A stretch of 64,000 nucleotides of DNA, taken from NCBI RefSeq assembly GCF_900116365.1, contig NZ_FPAG01000009.1, positions 1-64,000 on the forward strand, in the 5' to 3' direction. Both the position numbers and the translations under genes were made by a program. A model generated the notes under the pieces. The model had not been told where the DNA came from and did no database searches. It saw nothing but the letters and a program-made list of their open reading frames with translations. Source of the DNA: Zhouia amylolytica. Its GTDB lineage: Bacteria > Bacteroidota > Bacteroidia > Flavobacteriales > Flavobacteriaceae. This document shows positions 16,442 through 25,526 of the stretch, piece by piece; the first letter of the stretch is position 1, and each line of letters begins with the position of its first letter.

Positions 16442-17879
16442 AATCAACATGTTACACTTAAAAAGAATATCCTTTTTGGGGGTGCTCATTCTGACTGCTT
16501 TTTATTCTTGTGTCCCGACGCTGGAAACCGTAGATGAGGATAAAGCCGTACCTGAGCAATATCGAAACGAGCAGCAGGATACTGTGAATACTGCAGCGCT
16601 ACAGTGGAATGAATATTTCAAGGATGAGCACTTAAAGAACCTGATAGATATAGCGCTTGAAAACAATCAGGAATTAAACATTATACTGCAGGAGGTTAAA
16701 ATATCTAAAAGCGAGATCAAGGAGAAAAAAGGTGAATACCTCCCATTTATTGACTTCAAAGCCGGAGCGGGAGTTGATAAGGTTGCACGATATACCAGTC
16801 GCGGAGCAAGTGAAGCCACAACGGATATAAGGCCAGGTGAAGAAATGCCGGAACCCCTTCCGGATTATTTTGCCGGACTTCATGCTAAGTGGGAACTGGA
16901 CATTTGGAAAAAGCTTCGCAACGCCAAAAAGGCAGCAGTATTGAGATACCTGGGATCTGTTGAAGGTAAAAACTTTATGGTCACTACACTTATCGCTGAA
17001 ATTGCCAATTCGTATTATGAATTGTTAGCTCTGGATAATCAACTTGAGATTGTGAATCGCAATGTAGATATTCAAACCAATGCATTAAAAATAGTTAAGC
17101 TGCAGAAGAAAGCAGCTAAAGCTACCGAACTGGCAGTTCGTAAGTTTGAAGCGGAAGTACTAAATACCAGAAGTCTACAATATGCCATCCAACAAAAGAT
17201 TGTTGAAACTGAAAATAAAATTAATTTTTTAGTTGGTCGTTATCCGCAAGCTATAGAAAGAGATGCTTCTGATTTCATGGATATGAAACCACATGGTATT
17301 GAATCTGGTATCCCGTCACAGTTATTACAAAACCGTCCTGATATTCGCGAAGCTGAATATGAACTTGCTGCTTCAAAGCTTGATGTTAAGGTTGCCAAAG
17401 CGAGGTTCTACCCTTCCTTTGACATTACCGTCGGACTCGGATTTCAGGCATTTGACACGGCTTACTTGTTGGAAACACCTGAATCATTGTTGTATAATCT
17501 CGCAGGAGACCTGACAGCTCCTCTTATTAACAGAAATGCTATTAAAGCGGCTTATATGAGTGCAAATGCGAAACAAATTCAGGCAGTGTATAACTATGAA
17601 CAAACCATATTGAATGCGTATGTTGAAGTAGCCAATCAATTATCAAACATTGATAATTTAAAACAACAATACGATTTAAAAACCAAAGAGGTTGATGCGC
17701 TTAATGAGTCAATCAGAATTTCTAATGTTCTATTTAAATCGGCAAGAGCAGATTACATGGAGGTATTACTCACTCAACGTGATGCTCTGGAATCAAAATT
17801 TGAGCTGGTAGAGACTAAAATGCAGCAAATCACTGCTATGGTTAATGTCTATCAGGCCCTTGGTGGAGGCTGGAATTAA
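16431..17879 (+). CDS. outer-membrane efflux lipoprotein (OprM/NodT family)
   Basis: Outer-membrane channel of 482 residues for the RND pump. The first ATG overlaps the end of the pump gene by 11 bases; an ATG at 16449 gives a cleaner lipoprotein signal with cysteine in FYSC, and either may be used. Two OEP repeats form the alpha-barrel: first half about 40-240, second about 270-480, with the typical second-half motif LLQNRPDIREAEYELAA at about 297-313. The long helical segments are rich in Ala, Glu and Lys. It completes the tripartite efflux operon, and a strong terminator follows 50 bases downstream. Confidence 0.92.
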   Translation: MTNKINMLHLKRISFLGVLILTAFYSCVPTLETVDEDKAVPEQYRNEQQDTVNTAALQWNEYFKDEHLKNLIDIALENNQELNIILQEVKISKSEIKEKKGEYLPFIDFKAGAGVDKVARYTSRGASEATTDIRPGEEMPEPLPDYFAGLHAKWELDIWKKLRNAKKAAVLRYLGSVEGKNFMVTTLIAEIANSYYELLALDNQLEIVNRNVDIQTNALKIVKLQKKAAKATELAVRKFEAEVLNTRSLQYAIQQKIVETENKINFLVGRYPQAIERDASDFMDMKPHGIESGIPSQLLQNRPDIREAEYELAASKLDVKVAKARFYPSFDITVGLGFQAFDTAYLLETPESLLYNLAGDLTAPLINRNAIKAAYMSANAKQIQAVYNYEQTILNAYVEVANQLSNIDNLKQQYDLKTKEVDALNESIRISNVLFKSARADYMEVLLTQRDALESKFELVETKMQQITAMVNVYQALGGGWN

Positions 17880-17929
17880 CCTTTTTACCACACAGACAAG
17901 ACACTGATTATCAATCGGTATGTCAACTC

Positions 17930-17959
17930 AAAACCCTGTACATGTACAGGGTTTTGTAC
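17930..17959 (+). terminator. terminator of the RND efflux operon
   Basis: A 26-base perfect palindrome: AAAACCCTGTACA (17930-17942) pairs with TGTACAGGGTTTT (17943-17955). It lies 50 bases after the outer-membrane factor stop. The T-run is short (TTTTGTACTTT). Confidence 0.7.
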
Positions 17960-18090
17960 TTTAATTCTATTTACTAAGTAATGCTATTTTTCATCGAGTA
18001 ATTATGGAATTAAAAGGTATTCCGCTATTATTAAACATATAATGTTTTAAATTACTCATACTTACCCTCTTAACTAAATAAGCAGTTGGC

Positions 18091-18615
18091 ATGCGTGCTA
18101 TTATTTTTTTAATTACATGGTGTATTCCGATATTTTGTATCGCTCAAGACCTGAACGAACTCGACAAGAAAAACGGATTTCGAGGAATTGAATTAGGGAG
18201 TAAGATTCATAAATATGAATGCATGCAAACAATGACTCCTGAATATGCTACCAAAAATAACCTTTCTCCCGAATGGGATTACTACAACACCCTTTGCAAT
18301 CACAAACTCATTATTGGGCAAACCATAGCGCATCTCTTATTCAAAACAGCAGACAATAAAATTTCTGAAATCGCTATCATCTCAAAAGCAGATCGAAATA
18401 TCATAAAATCCTTAAGTGATTTGTATGGGGAGCCTACCTACTTCACCCCTAACCTCGATTTGTATTATTGGCGCAGTGAAAAAATAGAACTCCGGGTCTT
18501 TTTTGAAATTAACAAAATGACCATTAATTATAAAAGCTATGCATGGAGTCTTAAACGGGATGAGATTAAAGCTGAAAAAGAGTCCAAAAAGGCCAAAAAA
18601 CAATTTATACCCTAA
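18091..18615 (+). CDS. secreted protein, unknown function
   Basis: A 174-residue protein with a clear signal peptide (about 1-19, likely cleavage after CIAQ). The mature protein contains GFRGIELGSKIHKYE near the N-terminus and ITKADRNIIKSLSDLYGEPTYF-like strands, a layout often seen in small alpha-beta periplasmic domains of Bacteroidota. It ends in a Lys/Glu-rich helix (RDEIKAEKESKKAKKQF). No family is recognised with confidence. It is followed on the same strand, 96 bases on, by another small secreted protein. Confidence 0.65.
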   Translation: MRAIIFLITWCIPIFCIAQDLNELDKKNGFRGIELGSKIHKYECMQTMTPEYATKNNLSPEWDYYNTLCNHKLIIGQTIAHLLFKTADNKISEIAIISKADRNIIKSLSDLYGEPTYFTPNLDLYYWRSEKIELRVFFEINKMTINYKSYAWSLKRDEIKAEKESKKAKKQFIP

Positions 18616-18711
18616 TTGATATCTATTGGAATTATAAAAAAAAGTAACATACCTATTAGGGTAAACAAATAGTAAACTGTTCCTATAAAGAACCACAAAC
18701 GCTATCTAACC

Positions 18712-19146
18712 ATGCGATGCTTTTATAGAATAGTTTTTATAACAATTGGATTCATAAATTTTAGTGCCTTTGGGCAAGAGCCTGAGAAGGAAAACGAAGA
18801 TCCTCTTTCATATTATGAAAAACGCGCCAGAGAGGATGCGGAATATGAGCAATCCCTGGCATCACAACATGTCGAAGACGAAGAACTTTTTTGGAAAGAT
18901 CAAAAGGCGTACGAAAAGAATCTAAAAAAAAGAGACAAGAAAGCCTACAAAGCGTATATGAAAGGTAAGGAAGCCGCCTATAAGGAACATCAGGATTCTT
19001 GTGACTCAAGTTGCCACCATAGCCATTATTACCATCACTATACCAGCTTTTACTATTATGAAGAGCGCAGGCCTTACCGAAGTCCTTACAGAAATGCAAA
19101 TATTCGACTCAGAATGTCCTCATTAAATGTAGGAGTTGGTTTTTAA
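18712..19146 (+). CDS. secreted His/Tyr-rich small protein, unknown function
   Basis: A 144-residue protein with a signal peptide (1-21, ending SAFGQ). The mature part starts with a strongly charged helical segment (about 25-90, repeated Glu/Lys/Asp), then CDSSCHHSHYYHHYTSFYYY at about 99-118, which packs two cysteines, five histidines and many tyrosines into 20 residues, then an Arg/Tyr segment. The cluster could bind metal such as copper or zinc, but no known family fits. It may share a transcript with the gene upstream. Confidence 0.6.
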   Translation: MRCFYRIVFITIGFINFSAFGQEPEKENEDPLSYYEKRAREDAEYEQSLASQHVEDEELFWKDQKAYEKNLKKRDKKAYKAYMKGKEAAYKEHQDSCDSSCHHSHYYHHYTSFYYYEERRPYRSPYRNANIRLRMSSLNVGVGF

Positions 19147-19302
19147 AAAATTCATCTCCTCATACACGTAAAATTCCAACCGGAAATAGAGCTTAAAAAT
19201 GGACGCTGATCCATTATAAAAATACTAATCCCCAACCTCATTAAACGGGTATGTCTTTAATTTAAATAATTAAAGCTATCCGTTTTTTGTTTTTTGATGG
19301 TA

Positions 19303-19734
19303 TCATTTGCCCTCCAAATGCACCCGTAACAGGTTACCTATTAACTCAGTCCATCCGGCTTCAAAGTTCGCACTGGCAAAATCAGGATTATGCTGATCAA
19401 AAGTTTCTAAACCTTCATGGGTAAGTTTCAAACGAGTCTTCCGGGCCTCTTTAAACAATTCGAAGGTTACCAATGAAGTTCCTACATACCCTTTATATTT
19501 CCAGCTGTATTGCAGTTTTTTTTCTGGAACTACTTCTGTGATCTCGCAAAGATGGATATACTTTTCACCGGTTGCTCCTTGCCCGATAAAACTAAATTGA
19601 AAACCCTTCTGAAGCTTGAATTTCTCAAGATCAAAATACCATAATTTCATTTGACTTTTATCGCTTATGGCAGCCCAAACTTGAGAAATTGACGCATTAT
19701 ACTCTTGTTCAACACTAAAAATCTTCCTTCCCAT
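19303..19734 (-). CDS. SRPBCC / AHSA1-like protein
   Basis: Cytosolic protein of 143 residues in the START/Bet v1 superfamily (AHSA1, PF08327 type). It begins with the usual strand FSVEQEYNASISQVWAAISD, continues with MKLWYFDLEKFKL and GEKYIHLCEITEVVPEKKLQ, and ends in a C-terminal helix ..NFEAGWTELIGNLLRVHLEG with the typical GWxxxxxxL pattern. The family forms a hydrophobic cavity; functions vary and are mostly unknown. It is a single gene with no informative partner. Confidence 0.8.
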   Translation of the reverse strand: MGRKIFSVEQEYNASISQVWAAISDKSQMKLWYFDLEKFKLQKGFQFSFIGQGATGEKYIHLCEITEVVPEKKLQYSWKYKGYVGTSLVTFELFKEARKTRLKLTHEGLETFDQHNPDFASANFEAGWTELIGNLLRVHLEGK

Positions 19735-19818
19735 AATATAATTTATAGATTAGTTAACGTGTTTTACAAGCTACATAATATTGAGATACTATATTTATTT
19801 CTGGTGTATAATTCAAAA

Positions 19819-19842
19819 AAAAATAGGCCGAAGCCTATTTTT
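19819..19842 (-). terminator. rho-independent terminator after the S15 peptidase gene
   Basis: AAAAATAGGC (19819-19828) and GCCTATTTTT (19833-19842) enclose a four-base CGAA loop. T-runs flank it on both strands. It lies downstream of the S15 gene (minus strand) and upstream of the AHSA1 gene. The rest of 19843-20023 is AT-rich with nothing recognised. Confidence 0.8.
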
Positions 19843-20023
19843 TATTTACCCCAAATCACTATAAAATAAGTAATCAACCAACTTAACTCTTACCATGTGA
19901 CACTATAAATGTAAGATTTTTTTTATAATTTAAGTTGCTTAATATGTTAAAAAATGATTTATTGACTTAATTTTAACATTCAATACCCTTCTTAACATAG
20001 TGATCTATTTCTATGATAACTTA

Positions 20024-21868
20024 TTATTTCAACGCTTTTTTAAGCTGTTCCGTTCCTCCAACTACAGGTAAGGTAAGCTGAGTTCCTTCAAGATCAATTG
20101 TAAGTTCAGTTCCCGGTTGAGGCCAAAGTGTATACTCTCTGTCTGATGAAAATATCATTAAACCTAATTGTTGCCCCTTAGGAATTACCTGATCATCTGG
20201 TTGCAACTTAAAGGTTACCTCATAAAACTTACCGGGTTTTAATGGGATACTCTTTTTTATTGATTTATAATTTTGAGGGTCGGCCCAACCTCTTGTAATA
20301 ATATTATCGGTAATTTTTGTATTTCTCCCTTCATTCCAAGGCAAAGAAACTAACCATACCGATAAATTGGCAGCTGGTTTACTACTGGCCATTTTAACAG
20401 TAATTTCCGGGATTCCTGAAATATGAATATCTTCCTTCAGAGGTTCTGAAACATAAAGCAATCTATGATCTGAATACTCCGCTTTTGCCAGGGTGCTACC
20501 ATCAAAAGAGTAATTATCAACCAGGGGTTCCTTTTTACCTGAGCTTTGCTTATCTATACCTAAACCTCCATGTCCTGGTGCACCAGGAGACAAGCTTAAG
20601 GTAACAGGAGCAGCATCAGGGTTTGGATATGCCTCATATGGAGTGGGTTTTTGACGATCATCACGCTCCCTTACAATCCAGGCCTCAGGTCCGTTTTCGA
20701 TACCATTGTCTTTACCATGTAAGTATTTAGTGAACCATTTATTCATCATAGAAAATGGAGGGGGACCACCATGTCCGTTTTGGTGATAGTATATCTTTAC
20801 AGGCAATCCTTTATCTTTTGCCGCCTTAAAGATTCGATAACTATGTTCTGGCATAACATTCCAATCATTAAAGCCATGCGACATAAATAAGGCCGCTTTA
20901 AACGGCTTCATTTCGTTCAAGTAGTCTCTTCCTTCCCAAAACTTATTATAATCGCCTGTAACCCTATCTTGGCCATTCTTCATCTCTGTATCACGAACTG
21001 TCTTATTGCCATAGGCGCGCTTAGACTCGTCTCCACTATGAATAAAATCGTATAATACATCGATATCCTCTCCCAGATATCCCCCTGGAGATCTCACTAA
21101 ACCATTCGATCTGTAGTAATGATAATAAGAAGTATTAGGTGCTACAGGAATAATTGCTTCCAATCCGTCTACTCCTGTTGTAGCAGCAGCAATTGGCAAA
21201 GTACCATTATAAGAAGTACCTGTCATACCTACTTTACCGGTAGACCAATAGGCCTCTACTTTTTCATCGCCATAAGGTGTTTTATAGCCATCTGCCCTTC
21301 CGTTCAACCAGTCAATTACCGCTTTTGGCGCCAAAGACTCATTATCTCCTCCAACTGTAGGCGACCCTTGAGAAAGGCCAGTTCCTGGTGAAGAAGAATG
21401 TACTACAACATAACCTCTGGGTACCCAAAGATCAATCTGTGTACTTGATATAATCGGACGCTCTCCACGTCGCTGAACTTCCGGATGCTCATGAGGTTTA
21501 GGCGTTGCACCTAGTTCTTGTTTGACATCCCAAAAATACTTTTTATCGTTCGATGCCACTCCGGCAAAATACGGGCTCGTTATATAAACAACCGGTAACT
21601 TTAGCCCTTCGGTTTCCGTTTGAGGAGGTCTTGTTACATCGACATGCATTCTGTCTAATTTACCATCGCCATCGGTATCAAATTCTGTTTCTACCCATAA
21701 ATCCTCTCTAATCCAGGTTTCCGGGTTATTAAATGCATCAACTACCTGAGCTTCCCCATCCTTAAATACAGGCTGAGCAGTTGCAGTTTTTCCTTTCTGT
21801 GCATAACCACTGAATACGGCAACAAATAAAAAAAACCGGACAAAGGTTTTAATATTCCATTTCATCAT
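20024..21868 (-). CDS. S15-family peptidase (X-Pro dipeptidyl-peptidase / CocE-NonD hydrolase)
   Basis: Exported serine hydrolase of 614 residues with a signal peptide (1-24, ending GYAQ). Near residue 64 is an acidic loop DTDGDGKLD of the calcium-binding type common in Bacteroidota members. The catalytic triad is visible: Ser219 in GMTGTSYNG, Asp334 in HGFNDWNV and His365 in QNGHGG. The C-terminal part (about 430-610) is the beta-jelly-roll domain of the family. It is probably a periplasmic Xaa-Pro dipeptidyl-peptidase, though acylase or esterase activity is possible in this fold. It forms an operon with the FGE-like lipoprotein gene 29 bases upstream. Confidence 0.88.
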   Translation of the reverse strand: MMKWNIKTFVRFFLFVAVFSGYAQKGKTATAQPVFKDGEAQVVDAFNNPETWIREDLWVETEFDTDGDGKLDRMHVDVTRPPQTETEGLKLPVVYITSPYFAGVASNDKKYFWDVKQELGATPKPHEHPEVQRRGERPIISSTQIDLWVPRGYVVVHSSSPGTGLSQGSPTVGGDNESLAPKAVIDWLNGRADGYKTPYGDEKVEAYWSTGKVGMTGTSYNGTLPIAAATTGVDGLEAIIPVAPNTSYYHYYRSNGLVRSPGGYLGEDIDVLYDFIHSGDESKRAYGNKTVRDTEMKNGQDRVTGDYNKFWEGRDYLNEMKPFKAALFMSHGFNDWNVMPEHSYRIFKAAKDKGLPVKIYYHQNGHGGPPPFSMMNKWFTKYLHGKDNGIENGPEAWIVRERDDRQKPTPYEAYPNPDAAPVTLSLSPGAPGHGGLGIDKQSSGKKEPLVDNYSFDGSTLAKAEYSDHRLLYVSEPLKEDIHISGIPEITVKMASSKPAANLSVWLVSLPWNEGRNTKITDNIITRGWADPQNYKSIKKSIPLKPGKFYEVTFKLQPDDQVIPKGQQLGLMIFSSDREYTLWPQPGTELTIDLEGTQLTLPVVGGTEQLKKALK

Positions 21869-21897
21869 TTATATAAAAGTTTAAAGTTGATATTATT

Positions 21898-22998
21898 TTA
21901 TTTAAGCATTTCAGGGGTCGCAACAGTTCTGAACCCTAAATGTTCCATCCCGGAATCTTCAGTGCTAGCCATTCGGGCACTGTTTCTATAACTTGCGCAA
22001 TAAGATTCATTACATAAAAAAGATCCTCCTTTGATAACCTTTTCCTTTGCGTATGGATTTCTGGGGTTAAAAGGCTGGTCTGCTCCTTTAGGATTTTTCA
22101 CTTCCCCTGCAACAATAAGTTCTTTGTAATAATTTACATTATACCAGTCCTGTGTCCACTCCCAAACATTCCCGGCCATATCGTAAAGACCAAAGGCATT
22201 TGGTGAGAAGCTTTGCACTGGTGCAAGTCTGTCAAAACCATCCTCTTCCGTGTTTGTTTTTGGAAACTCTCCTTGCCAGGTATTGGCGGCTGATTTTAGT
22301 TTTTCATCGTCCTTACCCCAACTAAACTTACTATTTAACTTGCCTCCTTTAGCGGCGTACTCCCATTCCGATTCCGTAGGTAAGCGGCGTCCGGCCCATT
22401 TACAATAGGCCAAAGCGTCTTCATAGGCAATATGAACAACGGGGTAATTATCTTTTCCTTCTATAGAACTTCCAGGTCCTCTCGGATGACGCCAATCCGC
22501 CCCAACTTTCCATTCCCACCACTGGTAAAAATCGTCGAGATTGGTTACAGTATATGTTGTCCCTTTAAACAATAAAGAGCCCGGTTGTAATATAGAATCA
22601 TGAGGTTTAGGTGTGCCGGGGGGCACTTGCTTTTTCATCTCCTCCCAATCAATTTTTCTTTCGGCAACGGTTACATAACCAGTGGCCTCCACGAACTTCT
22701 TAAACTGAGCATTGGTTACTTCGGTAATATCGATAAAAAAACCATCTACGCTAACCGGATGTGCAGGCTTTTCATGTTGAAGAGCCAGGTTGTCATTATC
22801 GTATGCTCCCTGGGTAAATGAACCACCCGGAATCCACACCATTCCTTCAGGCGTTTCAGGCTTCGATTTTTCATTATCAACAGCCTTATTTACAGCGGAA
22901 TTTTCAACAACATTTTCATCATTATTTGCTTTTTTACCTTTACAAGCTATGAACGTCAAAAGTAAAAATGTAAGAAATACCTTATTCATTATTTTCAT
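21898..22998 (-). CDS. FGE/SUMF1-like lipoprotein with intact cysteine pair
   Basis: A 366-residue protein of the formylglycine-generating-enzyme (FGE-sulfatase) fold. The lipobox FIAC places the acylated Cys at residue 19. The domain runs from GMVWIPGGSFTQG (about 54) to HLGFRTV (about 358), with the family motifs PVVHIAYEDALAYCKWAGRR, LPTESEWEYAA, GLYDMAGNVWEW and IKGGSF. The motif CNESYC supplies Cys329 and Cys334 with the same spacing as the catalytic pair of true FGEs, so sulfatase-activating chemistry is possible. Many Bacteroidota members of this fold are non-enzymatic (for example the gliding lipoproteins GldJ and GldK). No sulfatase gene is in the window. It heads an operon with the S15 peptidase. 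Confidence 0.85.
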   Translation of the reverse strand: MKIMNKVFLTFLLLTFIACKGKKANNDENVVENSAVNKAVDNEKSKPETPEGMVWIPGGSFTQGAYDNDNLALQHEKPAHPVSVDGFFIDITEVTNAQFKKFVEATGYVTVAERKIDWEEMKKQVPPGTPKPHDSILQPGSLLFKGTTYTVTNLDDFYQWWEWKVGADWRHPRGPGSSIEGKDNYPVVHIAYEDALAYCKWAGRRLPTESEWEYAAKGGKLNSKFSWGKDDEKLKSAANTWQGEFPKTNTEEDGFDRLAPVQSFSPNAFGLYDMAGNVWEWTQDWYNVNYYKELIVAGEVKNPKGADQPFNPRNPYAKEKVIKGGSFLCNESYCASYRNSARMASTEDSGMEHLGFRTVATPEMLK

Positions 22999-23138
22999 TT
23001 AAAATGTTATTTAGCGCCAAAATAGTCAAAATGTATCAACTATCGTTACTGATATGATAATTATGTCCTAAATTCTTGACTTGTAAGATTTTTATGGTTA
23101 TATTCTGCTCTCATTATGTTTAATTAAACACCGGATCA

Positions 23139-23330
23139 ATGAAATTGATAGATGTAAAACGCAGGACAAGATTAGAAAAAAGGTACACCAAAAAAATGGG
23201 AAACTTTACCACCCGGGTGACCTATATCAAAAAGCACATTTTGGGGTTTCCGGTTAAAACATTACATAAGTATCGAGAAACCTATTACGGTAAAGTAAAA
23301 GACTGCGAAGATTGCATTTTAGCAAAATAA
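23139..23330 (+). CDS. small basic protein, unknown function
   Basis: A 63-residue, strongly basic protein without signal sequence. It has a Lys/Arg-rich first half (VKRRTRLEKRYTKKMG) and a C-terminal CEDC pair in KVKDCEDCILAK that could bind a metal. It has its own ATG and a terminator directly after its stop, which supports it being a real gene. The family is not recognised. Confidence 0.55.
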   Translation: MKLIDVKRRTRLEKRYTKKMGNFTTRVTYIKKHILGFPVKTLHKYRETYYGKVKDCEDCILAK

Positions 23331-23358
23331 AAAAAGAGCCTCGAAAGGCTCTTTTTTT
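23331..23358. terminator. bidirectional rho-independent terminator
   Basis: AAAAAGAGCC (23331-23340), loop TCGAAA, GGCTCTTTTT (23347-23356). It lies between the converging small basic protein gene (plus) and the small acidic lipoprotein gene (minus), with T-runs on both strands. Confidence 0.9.
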
Positions 23359-23378
23359 ATTTGATTAGGTTGTGAATA

Positions 23379-23600
23379 TTAGTTGTTATCCACTTCTTCT
23401 TTAATTTCTTCGATAGTATCTTCTACCTCATCTGCTGCTTCTTCTACTTTATCACCAACTTCATCAGCTGCTTCTTCAATAGCGTCACCAGCATCTTCGA
23501 TTGCCTCTTCTACCTTTTCTTTATTTGATTTTTCTTTACAGCTAACGGTTACTACTGAAAGTCCCATTAACAATACTAATCCTAATACAATCTTTTTCAT
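23379..23600 (-). CDS. small acidic helical lipoprotein
   Basis: A 73-residue lipoprotein; the lipobox VVTVSC places the acylated Cys at about residue 21. After KEKSNKEK the whole chain is a repetitive acidic amphipathic helix built from related 11-residue-like units such as EEAADEVGDKV and EEAADEVEDTI. It resembles the YtxH/LEA-like or Lpp-like helical proteins that line the periplasm or bind other helices. The repeat also makes the reverse strand look open, which is an artefact of composition. The exact role is unknown. Confidence 0.7.
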   Translation of the reverse strand: MKKIVLGLVLLMGLSVVTVSCKEKSNKEKVEEAIEDAGDAIEEAADEVGDKVEEAADEVEDTIEEIKEEVDNN

Positions 23601-23676
23601 AAAATATTCTTTAAGTTAATTTCATATTTCTACTATATATACGGCCTTTACTAAAAAAAAGTTTATGAAGTAAGAA

Positions 23677-24558
23677 TTAAAGTTGTGCAGAGGCAACTTC
23701 TGCGCTTCTATCAATCTTTTTTACAAGTCCCTGAAGCACCTTTCCAGGACCAACTTCTGTAAATAAGCTTGCTCCATCTGCAATCATATTTTGTACACTT
23801 TGGGTCCATTTAACCGGTGCGGTTAACTGAGCTATTAAATTTTCCTTTATTTGGTTTGGATCTGTTACCGCAGTAGTCGTGACATTTTGATATATCGGAC
23901 AATCCGGTTGCTTAAAACTGGTAGCCTCAATTGCAGCGGCTAACTCTTCTCTTGCAGGCTCCATTAGTGGAGAGTGAAATGCACCACCTACGGGTAGCAC
24001 TAATGCTCTCTTAGCTCCAGCCTCTTTCATTTTTTCACAAGCAATGTTAATCGCTTCCACCGCTCCTGAAATCACCAATTGCCCCGGGCAATTATAGTTA
24101 GCAGGAACTACAATTCCATCTACGCTTGCACAAACCTCTTCAACAACCTCATCGGCCAGTCCTAAAACAGCTGCCATGGTACTAGGGCTAAGCTCACAAG
24201 CCTTTTGCATTGCTAAAGCTCTTTGCGAAACTAATTTTAAGGCATCCTCAAAACTTAAAGTCCCGTTCGCTACCAATGCAGAAAATTCACCTAAAGAATG
24301 CCCTGCTACCATATCAGGCTTAAAAGTTTCTCCTAAGACCTTACTTAAAATTACTGAATGTAAAAAAATGGCCGGTTGAGTAACTTTGGTCTGCTTCAAA
24401 TCCTCCGCAGTACCTTCGAACATTATATCTGTGATCGAAAACCCTAAGATATCATTGGCTTTATCGAACAATTCCTTTGCAAGTTCTGATTGTTGATACA
24501 GATCTTGACCCATTCCAACAAACTGGGCACCCTGACCCGGAAATACATATGCTTTCAT
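23677..24558 (-). CDS. fabD: malonyl-CoA:ACP transacylase
   Basis: Cytosolic enzyme of 293 residues that moves the malonyl group from CoA to acyl carrier protein to supply fatty-acid elongation. It begins with YVFPGQGAQ (Gln11 in the oxyanion-hole region). The nucleophile elbow is GHSLG (Ser88), Arg113 in SQRALAM binds the malonyl carboxylate, and His195 in GGAFHSPLM is the catalytic base. Length and motifs are standard. The gene is isolated from the other fab genes here. A -7 promoter box lies 74 bases upstream. Confidence 0.97.
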   Translation of the reverse strand: MKAYVFPGQGAQFVGMGQDLYQQSELAKELFDKANDILGFSITDIMFEGTAEDLKQTKVTQPAIFLHSVILSKVLGETFKPDMVAGHSLGEFSALVANGTLSFEDALKLVSQRALAMQKACELSPSTMAAVLGLADEVVEEVCASVDGIVVPANYNCPGQLVISGAVEAINIACEKMKEAGAKRALVLPVGGAFHSPLMEPAREELAAAIEATSFKQPDCPIYQNVTTTAVTDPNQIKENLIAQLTAPVKWTQSVQNMIADGASLFTEVGPGKVLQGLVKKIDRSAEVASAQL

Positions 24559-24631
24559 AATCTAAAAATTATACATTTAACACCCCTCAAACAACAGGCA
24601 TGCTTTTATTTTTTTAATTCAATATTAAACG

Positions 24632-24639
24632 CAAAAATA
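24632..24639 (-). promoter_or_regulatory. -7 promoter box (TATTTTTG) for fabD
   Basis: Read on the minus strand, TATTTTTG matches TAnnTTTG and lies 74 bases upstream of the fabD start. No TTG is found at the usual distance, so support is partial. The remainder of the 24640-24876 interval, between the divergent fabD and sigma-factor genes, is AT-rich and shows nothing else. Confidence 0.35.
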
Positions 24640-24876
24640 ATATTAATAAATAAAAGAACTATTTGAATAGCTCTAAACTTAACAATTGTAACCATTCAGG
24701 CTCTCAACAAAGCATTTTATCAAATTCATAATTACTGGTAGGTAATTTTATTAATTAATTAAAAAAATGTTAAATTGGACATCTGTTAATCAACCAAAAT
24801 AATTCTTATAAGCAATCACCTACCCTCAATCTTTCCATAAAGGCAGTGGTTCTTTAAGGTTTAAAATTTGTTTTTA

Positions 24877-25479
24877 ATGAAGAATAATCAAGACTTTTTA
24901 AACCATGAAAACTTCTATTTAAAGCTTAATAGCGGAGATAAATCTGCCCATGAACTCTTATTCAAACTTTATCAAAACAAACTTATGTGTATTGCAAAAT
25001 CATACATAAGCAATAAGGAAGATGCGGAGGAAATTGTTCAGGATGTGTTCATAAAAATTTGGAATAACAAGTCTAATATTTCTATAAAAAACAATCTTAA
25101 TGGATACTTATTTACATGTACCAAAAACCTATGTTTAGATTATTTAAAAAAGAAAAAAAGAAAAATTAACAGGGAAGGAAGAGTTCTTCAACTTGAAGCT
25201 GTAGTGAATTACAATGCCTTAGCAGATGAGGGTTATTCTGAATTAATTGAACAAGAATTGAACATACAAATTGAAAAAGCTATTGAGCAACTACCGGAAA
25301 GATGTAAATTAATTTTCTCTAAAAGCAGGTTCGAGGGAATGAAGTATCGCGAAATCTCCGATGAATTAAATATATCTATTAAAACCGTTGAACATCAGAT
25401 AGGAAAAGCCCTAAAGGTAATGCACCTTCATCTCAAGGATTATTTAACTGCAATTGTATTTTTTTTACTATTCAAATAA
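24877..25479 (+). CDS. ECF RNA polymerase sigma factor
   Basis: Sigma-70 family ECF protein of 200 residues. Region 2 spans about 20-90, with NKEDAEEIVQDVFIKIWNN as the core-binding and -10 recognition helix. Region 4 spans about 130-185, with the helix-turn-helix YREISDELNISIKTVEHQIG. The C-terminal LTAIVFFLLFK is a hydrophobic tail often seen in Bacteroidota SusCD-associated sigma factors. The ATG at 24877 is preferred over an in-frame TTG three codons upstream. Followed by FecR, SusC and SusD, it almost certainly drives the uptake genes when the FecR protein is signalled from the outer membrane. Confidence 0.93.
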   Translation: MKNNQDFLNHENFYLKLNSGDKSAHELLFKLYQNKLMCIAKSYISNKEDAEEIVQDVFIKIWNNKSNISIKNNLNGYLFTCTKNLCLDYLKKKKRKINREGRVLQLEAVVNYNALADEGYSELIEQELNIQIEKAIEQLPERCKLIFSKSRFEGMKYREISDELNISIKTVEHQIGKALKVMHLHLKDYLTAIVFFLLFK

Positions 25480-25526
25480 GGGTGGTTTAACCATATGGCG
25501 TCTTTAATAGTAAAGACACCATACAA

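Noticed and set aside
23383-23619. Serine/threonine-rich open frame opposite the acidic lipoprotein gene
   Set aside because: The Glu/Ala codon repeats of the true gene read as Ser/Ala repeats on the opposite strand. This is a composition artefact.
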